A stretch of 64,000 bases of DNA, from positions 62,001-126,000 of the forward strand of contig CASEZY010000002.1 of assembly GCA_949292635.1 (NCBI GenBank). Direction: 5' to 3'. A program made the translations under genes and the position numbers. Below the pieces are notes generated by a model. It worked only from the letters and a program-made list of their open reading frames with translations, was not told where the DNA came from and did not search any database. Each line of letters begins with the position of its first letter. Position 1 is the first letter of the stretch. Below, one piece after another: positions 57,321 to 64,000 of the stretch. Source of the stretch: an uncultured Methanomassiliicoccales archaeon (GTDB taxonomy: Archaea; Thermoplasmatota; Thermoplasmata; Methanomassiliicoccales; Methanomethylophilaceae).

Positions 57321-60300
57321 ATGCGCTTTCACAGAACCGATTCCAGGGAAGCCGGGCAGGAAGCCGCCGTATCGAAGCCGGTGCGCAAGTCTGCCCCTAC
57401 GAAGAACTGGCGCCTGATCATCATTGCGGGCGTCGTGCTGTTCCTCGCCGCGTTCCTCAGGGTATTCTTCGCTTTCGACATCTCGGTCGGCAGCGATTTC
57501 GCCCTGTCCGGGGGGACGGCAGCATCGAACAACCTCTACGCTCTCGAGAAGCTCCTCTCGGAGGGCGCCGTGTCCTTCGTCAACGGCTCCATGTACTATC
57601 CCTACGGCTCTGCCAACGTGGCGCCCATGCTGTTCACGCTGGTCATGTACCCCTTCGCCCTCATCGCCAATGCCATAGTCGCCGACCCCGTCGTGGCCGC
57701 ATCCGCCACGCTGGCCCTGTCCGGCCCCGTGCTTGGCGTGCTGGCCTGCATACCGACGTACTACATCGGCAGGGAGCTCACCGGAAAGAACATGGGCGGA
57801 CTGCTGGCCATGCTGTTCATGGCCGTCTGTCCCGTCGCCGTGCAGCAGACCGTGCTGTCCAACGGCTCCGGCATATCCTTTGCGCTGTTCTTCGCCTCCA
57901 TCGCCGTGCTGTTCCTCATCAGGGCGCTGAAGGCCTGCGGTCAGACCGACAGCGCCAGGGACAACGCCGTTCCCAAATCATACCTGGTCCCCGCCGCCGT
58001 GGCAGGGATCATGTTGGCCATCGTCGGACTCACCTGGACCGGATACCGTGCGGTCATCCTCCCGGTGCTGGTGCTGATGGTGGCCCAGGTCCTCATCGAC
58101 CGCTTCAGGGGAAGGGACCCCATGCCCGCGGCCAAGCTGTACGCCGTGGTCATCGCTCTGGGCGCCCTGATCCCCGCAGTCTACTACCTCGCGGCCGGCC
58201 AGTGGGAGCTGGTCGCATCCGGCACCACCGTGCTCTCGGTGATTGCGCTGGTGATGTGCGTCGCGTATTCCGCACTCGCCCGCAAGCCCTGGACCATGAT
58301 CCTGCCGGCCTTCGTCATCATCGCCGTGGCGGTCTTCGCCCTGCTGGCGGTGTTCCTCCCCGACCTCTACTCCGCAACGGTCGGCGGCAACAGCCTGCTC
58401 AGCCCCGAGTACTCGGCCATCCTGTCCGAGTCCAGACTGAGCCTGTCCACACTGGCGGCGTACTTCGGATGGCTGACCTTCTGGTTCCTGTTCATCGTGG
58501 TCGCGTACCGCCTCTACAAGTTCCGCGAGAACGCGGCCTCACCGCTGTTCCTCGCCACCATCCTCTGGCCGTTCTTCATGTTCGTCTGCTGCTGCCACAC
58601 CGCATCCGAGGCGGCGGTGGCGTCCATCGCCTTCTCCGCCACCTTCGCCATGCTGGTGATCTGGATCCTGGACAAGGTGGACATCCCCGCCTACTTCAAC
58701 TCCATCCGTGCGGCTGACGGCACGACCAAGGTCAGGAGGCTGTTCAAGCCCATGCCCTTCATCACCGTCCTGGTGGCGGTGCTGCTGGTGGCCGCGCCCA
58801 ACATGATGTACGCGGTCAGCGCCGGCGTCTCCACCAACCAGGCCGAGGAAATGAACGAGACCACCGGCACCGAGCAGTTCGGCGGCATCGGATACTATGT
58901 GCAGGACAACGACACCTGGAAGGTGCCCGAGGCCCTGAAGGACGCCGGCCTCACCGGCACCATGGGCGGCTGGTTCGAGTACTCCGACTACATCGCCATG
59001 TCCGGACTGAACTCCATTACCGACGCACAGGGCAACGGTGCCCTGTCCGTGTCTCAGATCCTGCTGTCCAACGCCGTGGACGGGAGCTCCACCGCGGCCA
59101 TGCTCGTGGCCTTGCTCATGTATTCGGGCATGACCGATGATGTGCGTACCGCATTGGGCAACGCAGGCCTGTCTCAGGCGCAGATCGACGTGATCGCAGG
59201 CGTCCTCGACAGCGCAGACTACAGGATCGGCGACAGGACCGTCAGGGACATCGTCACCACCGACAACGAGACTTATGGCCACCTGTCCGAGGACATCAGT
59301 GACACTAACGTCAAGTACCTGTACCTGACCAACTACATGTCCGACGAGCTCAGGGGATACGGCGTGTCCGAGGCCTACGAGGCCGTATGCGACGCCACCG
59401 GCAAGTCGTTCGACCACATCCTGCTCACCGGCGACATGATGCCGCTGTACTACTCCAACGTCTTCATCCAGATGGCCCTGATGACCGGCCACGTGTTCAA
59501 CAGCAACACCTACGCCGTGGAGGGCTTCATGGAGATCAACTGGACCCAGTACTACCTGTACGGCAACCTGGTCTACGACTACACCGACGAGATGTACGAC
59601 AGCCTGCTCTACCGCGGCTATATCGGTATGACCCCGGAGGAGGCGGGATACAGTTCCCTCTCCGAGTACATCCAGGCTCTCCAGCACGCCGACGCCAGCG
59701 TCAAGATGGTGCCCTGCTACGGACTGAGCAACTACGAGGTGACCTACTGGCAGGTCATGTACAACCCCGACCCCAACGCTGAATCCGACAGCGACGGTTG
59801 GGTGCAGTTGGATGCCGCCGAGGCTCAGAGGCGGCAGACCGCCGACGGAGGTGTGATCAACTACCTGTCCGGCCTGCCCCTGATCATCTCCTACGCGGGC
59901 AACCACTCCGACAATGCGGTGGAGGTTCACGGTCACGTCACCGACGGCACCAACGGCATCGCCGGCATCCAGGTGTCCGCCGTCGACGCCGGCGGAGTTG
60001 TCAGGGCCACAACCTTCACCAAGTCCGACGGTTCCTTCACCCTGAGGGCAGAGGTGGGCGAGACCATCGTCTACTACGCCGCATCCTCAGGTACCTCCGG
60101 TGTGCTACTGGACTCCAAGGTGGTCGCCGCAGGAGCCGACTACGACCTCACCGCCCGTTCCGCCTCCAGTGTGACCGTGAACCTCCGTATCATCAGCGGC
60201 GGGACCTCCGTGCCCGTCAACGATCCGGAGGACTACGTGATCACCCTCACCGGCAGGAACACCGGCAACGTGTACACCGGCCCCCTGAGCGACTTCAACG

Positions 60301-63170
60301 GCATGGCGATGGCCATGGACATTTACACAGTGTCCGTTTCCAACGGCTCCAACACCGTCTACAGCGGACAGTTCACCGTGGGCGATGTGGACGCATGCAC
60401 CGCCACCTTCACCCTTGACACCACCGAGTACACAATCACTGTGAGGGATGTCTACGGCACCACTCCGTCGAAGATCACCGCGGTCAGGGTCTACAACGAC
60501 GATGTCAGTGTGATCGGGGAGCTGAACAACGGCTCCGTCACCGTGAACCTGCCCAGGGGAACCTACAGGGCCGAGATGCTCACCGGAAATGCAGGATCAT
60601 ACTCTGTCGCATCATACATGGTCACCAACGGATCCTTCACGGTCTCCACGTCCGCCAGTTCCAGAACCCTGTACGTGGTCCCGTCTGCGACCATAGAGGT
60701 GCCTGCCGACGCATACGGTTCCGTCGTCGTGGTGTCCAACGATGCGTACACCGCATCGTTCGTGCCCGATGTGAGCAACGACACCATCACCGTGCCCGTA
60801 TCCGAGGTGGCCGACACCTCCTACACGGTGTACTACATCAAGGGCAGCAACATGTCGTATGCCAGTGTCTCGCTCGGTCAGGGCTACACAGAGGACTTCG
60901 GTACATCTGGATTGACCACTGCGGCCTACACCAAGGTCACCGGTACGCTGAGGAACGCGTCCAACACCGCGGTCTCCGGTACGCTGACGTTCATCGTCAA
61001 CGGCAGTCAGTTCTACGCCTCCGCAGCCAGCGACGGTTCGTACACCGCATACCTGCCTATCGCTGAGGCTACTACCGTGATGGTCTACGCCACCAACAAC
61101 ACCGATGCGTACATCGGCAACGTGACCATAACGGACGGTGTCGCCGATGTCACGATGACTGAAGCTGACCGCATGCGCAGCACCGTCTCATGGGACGGCA
61201 ACGGTACCGACACGTACTACTCGTACACCACCGTGGTCTTCGAGATCACCGACGGCACCAACACTGTAGCAACCATCCGTGTGACCACCATCCTGAACAG
61301 CACCAGCTCTCTCAGCAGTTCCAGCAACCGCTACTCGCTGTATCTGCCCGAGAATATGGGCGCCACGATCACCTCGACGGTCAACACCGTCAGCGATGGT
61401 CTGTGGTACGAGGACGACAACGGTGCGCAATCGAACACCGCGACCAGGACCATACCCACCGATGATCACTCCGGCAGTCTCACGGCCTTCCAGCTGAAGA
61501 ACTCCGGAAGCATCACCGTGCGCAACGATCTCGATATCGATGTACTTCTGAAGGTCGGAACTGTGACAGGAGACGCTCCGACGGTTCCTGCTGGTCAGAC
61601 GTACGAGTACGACAGTGGAATCGATAGGCGCTCTGTCTCCGTGGACCTGGGTTCCAGATCCGACTCCGAGGCTTCCACCGCGTACTACTTCGATGGAACC
61701 TATGCCTTCGATCCCACCGAGGTGACGGGGGAGATCGCACTGTCCGCTCTGATGGGATACGCCTCGGCCGCTGACGCCCAGGCATCCGTGATCTACAAGT
61801 CCGTGTATGTCAAGTCCTCCGAGGGTGACACCGTCGCCTTCCAGAACGGCGATGCGGCCTACGAGGGATACACGGACAGCGATGGATACAGGCAGTACCT
61901 GATATCTCGCAACGGCGCCACCAGCGACACCCTGATCGTCACCAACGAGAACCAGGTGTACTATTCCAACATCGACCTCACTAGCACCGCCGAGGTCCGC
62001 ATCGATGCCACCTCCAAGGTCGAGGCACGTACCGTGAGCGGATACGTGGGGGTGATGGAGGACGGTACGATAACCGCCATTTTCAACGGCATCACCGTCA
62101 TCGGCACCGTCGAGGACGGAGAGTACTCTCTGAAGCTCATCGACGGCACCTGGGACCTTAAGGTTGTCTGCGACAATGATGGAGGCCTGGATTATCTCTC
62201 TGATGGCACCGTGACCGTCAATGGCAGCGATCGTACCTACAACATGGCAACCGACGATGGTGACAACGACATCGCCAGTACCACGGCCAGTAAGACTGAA
62301 TTCGGTGTGATGACCTATGTCGAGATGGAATTCGACATCACCACCCTGCCCGAAGGGCAGTATTCCCTCGCGCCTGGTTCCGGATGGTACAACTTCGATG
62401 TCACCTACAACGGACAGAGCATCAATGACCTGTACAAGGCCGACACGAGCACCGAATATATCATCACGGTCACCGGATGGTACAACAGCGCTCTGACCAC
62501 CCTTGGCAGCGCCGATCTCCGCGTGGCGTTGGAGTCCGATGACACGACCGCGTACCTGGTCGCGAACTTCAGTGATAACCTCGCGACCTCCGGCTCAGGC
62601 ACAGTCTATCTGGACAAGAGGACCGACACCGTCAACAGCTACAGCTACTCCTACGTCATATCCGCTGACAACACCGCCAATGGATATGTGAACGTGGAAC
62701 TCGAGTTCACCGTTCCCGCCGGCTGGGTATACGAGGTGGAGGAGACCGTTGACGGCAACACCTCCTACACGCCCGGTGACGCAACGACCGGAGGAAAGTA
62801 CGACTGGTACGTATGCCCCGGAGTGACGGAGCTCAAGGTGACCTTCATCAAGGTCGACGGTGTGGCAACCTCTTCCGAGGTGCCCGAATTCAACGCAACC
62901 GTGACCAACGTCGGTTCCGGAGACGCGATCACGCTGGCATCCTACACCAACACCGTGTCCATCGACGACGACAACGTCGCTCACATCACCGGTACTAGCG
63001 GCTCCGCGGAGGTCACCGCATCCGACATGGGGGCCGACGGCAGAGGCGTCCTCAACGCCCTCGGCGACATGCCGATGATCGTGTGGGTGCTGTTCGCGCT
63101 GATCGTGATACTCATCATCCTGACCTTCTGGATGTCCTTCAAGAGGGGGGTGTTCGCACGCAGAAGATGA
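57321..63170 (+). CDS. STT3/AglB-like membrane protein fused to a giant beta-rich ectodomain
   Basis: 1949 residues from ATG 57321. Residues about 30-495 form a multi-helix membrane domain in the STT3/AglB oligosaccharyltransferase arrangement, with an extracellular loop beginning at 'GSD' (57-59). The soluble domain (about 500-870) has Trp551-Phe-Glu-Tyr-Ser where STT3 has WWDYG, and 'GDMM' near 704 like the DMI-type motif. From about 870 to 1910 follow repeated beta-sandwich modules. The first is a carboxypeptidase-regulatory-like domain; later ones are Thr/Ser/Asn-rich with many N-x-S/T sequons. A C-terminal transmembrane helix (about 1918-1938) ends in 'KRGVFARRR'. An N-glycan transfer role is uncertain because the catalytic motifs are altered. 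Confidence 0.8.
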   Translation: MRFHRTDSREAGQEAAVSKPVRKSAPTKNWRLIIIAGVVLFLAAFLRVFFAFDISVGSDFALSGGTAASNNLYALEKLLSEGAVSFVNGSMYYPYGSANVAPMLFTLVMYPFALIANAIVADPVVAASATLALSGPVLGVLACIPTYYIGRELTGKNMGGLLAMLFMAVCPVAVQQTVLSNGSGISFALFFASIAVLFLIRALKACGQTDSARDNAVPKSYLVPAAVAGIMLAIVGLTWTGYRAVILPVLVLMVAQVLIDRFRGRDPMPAAKLYAVVIALGALIPAVYYLAAGQWELVASGTTVLSVIALVMCVAYSALARKPWTMILPAFVIIAVAVFALLAVFLPDLYSATVGGNSLLSPEYSAILSESRLSLSTLAAYFGWLTFWFLFIVVAYRLYKFRENAASPLFLATILWPFFMFVCCCHTASEAAVASIAFSATFAMLVIWILDKVDIPAYFNSIRAADGTTKVRRLFKPMPFITVLVAVLLVAAPNMMYAVSAGVSTNQAEEMNETTGTEQFGGIGYYVQDNDTWKVPEALKDAGLTGTMGGWFEYSDYIAMSGLNSITDAQGNGALSVSQILLSNAVDGSSTAAMLVALLMYSGMTDDVRTALGNAGLSQAQIDVIAGVLDSADYRIGDRTVRDIVTTDNETYGHLSEDISDTNVKYLYLTNYMSDELRGYGVSEAYEAVCDATGKSFDHILLTGDMMPLYYSNVFIQMALMTGHVFNSNTYAVEGFMEINWTQYYLYGNLVYDYTDEMYDSLLYRGYIGMTPEEAGYSSLSEYIQALQHADASVKMVPCYGLSNYEVTYWQVMYNPDPNAESDSDGWVQLDAAEAQRRQTADGGVINYLSGLPLIISYAGNHSDNAVEVHGHVTDGTNGIAGIQVSAVDAGGVVRATTFTKSDGSFTLRAEVGETIVYYAASSGTSGVLLDSKVVAAGADYDLTARSASSVTVNLRIISGGTSVPVNDPEDYVITLTGRNTGNVYTGPLSDFNGMAMAMDIYTVSVSNGSNTVYSGQFTVGDVDACTATFTLDTTEYTITVRDVYGTTPSKITAVRVYNDDVSVIGELNNGSVTVNLPRGTYRAEMLTGNAGSYSVASYMVTNGSFTVSTSASSRTLYVVPSATIEVPADAYGSVVVVSNDAYTASFVPDVSNDTITVPVSEVADTSYTVYYIKGSNMSYASVSLGQGYTEDFGTSGLTTAAYTKVTGTLRNASNTAVSGTLTFIVNGSQFYASAASDGSYTAYLPIAEATTVMVYATNNTDAYIGNVTITDGVADVTMTEADRMRSTVSWDGNGTDTYYSYTTVVFEITDGTNTVATIRVTTILNSTSSLSSSSNRYSLYLPENMGATITSTVNTVSDGLWYEDDNGAQSNTATRTIPTDDHSGSLTAFQLKNSGSITVRNDLDIDVLLKVGTVTGDAPTVPAGQTYEYDSGIDRRSVSVDLGSRSDSEASTAYYFDGTYAFDPTEVTGEIALSALMGYASAADAQASVIYKSVYVKSSEGDTVAFQNGDAAYEGYTDSDGYRQYLISRNGATSDTLIVTNENQVYYSNIDLTSTAEVRIDATSKVEARTVSGYVGVMEDGTITAIFNGITVIGTVEDGEYSLKLIDGTWDLKVVCDNDGGLDYLSDGTVTVNGSDRTYNMATDDGDNDIASTTASKTEFGVMTYVEMEFDITTLPEGQYSLAPGSGWYNFDVTYNGQSINDLYKADTSTEYIITVTGWYNSALTTLGSADLRVALESDDTTAYLVANFSDNLATSGSGTVYLDKRTDTVNSYSYSYVISADNTANGYVNVELEFTVPAGWVYEVEETVDGNTSYTPGDATTGGKYDWYVCPGVTELKVTFIKVDGVATSSEVPEFNATVTNVGSGDAITLASYTNTVSIDDDNVAHITGTSGSAEVTASDMGADGRGVLNALGDMPMIVWVLFALIVILIILTFWMSFKRGVFARRR

Positions 63171-63958
63171 ATACGTTCCTGATAGCGGCGCTCATGGCGC
63201 TGACCTGCTTCGCGGGACTGGCGGTCTTCGCGTCCGATTCCTCGGACGCGGTGTCCATCGGTCTCAGCGGAGACACCGATTGGGTAGAGACCGGCGAGAC
63301 CATCCAATTCGAGGTCACCGCGGAGGGATACTCCTCCAGCAACAGCGTCTCCTACACCGCGGCAGTCTACAACTCCTCAGGCACCAGGATGACCAGTGCG
63401 GTCTCCTCCACCGAGCGTACCATCACCAGTAGCGATTACAGCTACACCCTGACGGTCACCGCTCCGAGCACCGCCGGGGACTACCGCCTGGTGGTCACCT
63501 TCACCCAGGAGGATGCGGACGGAAACGACGTGCAGATCGCCCAGAGGGTCCAGAACATCAAGGTCGTGGAGCCGGTGACGCTTAGCGTCGTCCTGTCCAA
63601 CGACCAGGATGTGGCCAGGAACATCACCGTCTACTACGTGATCAACGGCACCAGGGTGGACGACAGCCGCCAGGAGATCACCGTCCCTGCCAACGGTTCC
63701 ATCACCGTCACCTACGACTACGTGGTCAGGGACCTGGCTCAGGAGACCACCTTCTACCTGGAGCCTGCCGGAGACACCCTGAGCGGAGATGTGACGGGTC
63801 TCGGTGCGGATTACTCGCACACGTTCTACGTGAACGACAACAACTACACCCTGTACGAGATCCTGGCCGTCATCGTTCTGATCATCGTGGCCATCGTGGC
63901 GATCTACATCTACCGCAAGCCGGTGAAGAACTACGGCAAGCCCAAGTCCAGGCGCTGA
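63167..63958 (+). CDS. Secreted, membrane-anchored beta-sandwich protein coupled to the STT3-like fusion
   Basis: 263 residues from ATG 63167, overlapping the upstream stop by ATGA. A signal peptide (about 1-22, then 'ASDSSDA') is followed by an Ig-like or invasin-like domain (about 30-125). A second beta domain (about 130-220) contains several N-x-S/T sequons. A C-terminal transmembrane helix (about 224-246) and a basic tail end the protein. It is therefore a surface protein made together with the STT3-like fusion; partner or substrate status is inferred from coupling. Family not recognised. Confidence 0.78.
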   Translation: MNTFLIAALMALTCFAGLAVFASDSSDAVSIGLSGDTDWVETGETIQFEVTAEGYSSSNSVSYTAAVYNSSGTRMTSAVSSTERTITSSDYSYTLTVTAPSTAGDYRLVVTFTQEDADGNDVQIAQRVQNIKVVEPVTLSVVLSNDQDVARNITVYYVINGTRVDDSRQEITVPANGSITVTYDYVVRDLAQETTFYLEPAGDTLSGDVTGLGADYSHTFYVNDNNYTLYEILAVIVLIIVAIVAIYIYRKPVKNYGKPKSRR

Positions 63959-64000
63959 GCCGGACTTCGCTCAAACCCCTTTCCTCACAACTTTTCTTGT
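63959..64000 (+). terminator. Pyrimidine-rich 3' region after the surface-protein operon
   Basis: The last 42 bases hold short T tracts (CCCCTTTCC, CTTTTCTTG) after the stop codon. This is the sort of T-rich tail used for archaeal termination; no hairpin is seen and the window ends here. Confidence 0.35.

Overview
The window is archaeal chromosome, roughly 60% G+C by eye. Archaeal markers are an rpoH-rpoB-rpoA1-rpoA2-rpl30e-nusA cluster, a two-ring Cdc48/VAT ATPase, Elp3, the SPOUT enzyme Trm56, DUF531, two Lhr-type helicases and an STT3/AglB-like protein. HdrD, the catalytic subunit of heterodisulfide reductase, points to a methanogen. HdrD without an adjacent hdrE, together with bacterial-type GyrB/GyrA, fits the Thermoplasmatota, most likely Methanomassiliicoccales (Methanomethylophilaceae-like). 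That placement is inference; no rRNA lies in the window. Many unlinked genes have a TATA element about 22-30 bases before the start codon, which suggests mostly leaderless transcripts. Genes within operons are often joined by ATGA or GTGA overlaps.

Layout: 1-8.1 kb holds the end of a probable NMD3 protein, a two-subunit class I fumarase, a secreted membrane-anchored protein and a giant 1788-residue Lhr helicase. 8.1-11.2 kb holds a Cys-rich regulator, a divergent base-excision repair pair (OGG-type glycosylase and endonuclease IV-like protein) and a decayed HpaII-family nuclease. 11.2-14.2 kb is an A+T-richer island with an NgoFVII-like nuclease and a C5 methyltransferase, followed by about 760 gene-free bases. 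14.2-21.7 kb carries tRNA-Thr, NikR, ThiC, gyrBA, tRNA-Phe and DUF531. 21.6-28.5 kb carries purM, rlmE, an FAH-family hydrolase, a second Lhr-type helicase and hdrD with an unusual C-terminal domain. 28.8-36.9 kb carries a cysteine desulfurase, copA/copZ, a PLD-family surface protein interrupted by TGA, an EamA transporter, a HAD phosphatase and a ferredoxin-nitroreductase. 36.9-44 kb carries tRNA-Met and tRNA-Asn, small regulators, Trm56, an HD hydrolase, thioredoxin with an atypical reductase, and Elp3. 44-55.4 kb carries cdc48, tRNA-Lys and the RNA polymerase operon. 55.5-64 kb carries a radical SAM protein, pyrF, a giant STT3-like/adhesin fusion and its coupled partner.

The observations most worth following are: (1) an HdrD with an Ala/Pro-rich linker and a C-terminal domain resembling the Vsr/DUF559 nuclease fold; (2) an in-frame TGA in a PLD-family protein exactly where its first HKD repeat has TGG; (3) an STT3-like protein with altered catalytic motifs fused to an ectodomain of about 1000 residues; (4) a RadA-like helix-hairpin-helix extension on RNA polymerase A''; (5) an HpaII-family remnant lacking its catalytic lysine; (6) alternating-CG palindromes against the gyrBA TATA box; and (7) two divergent gene pairs that seem to share one symmetric TATA element. 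No CRISPR array, insertion sequence or replication origin was seen.
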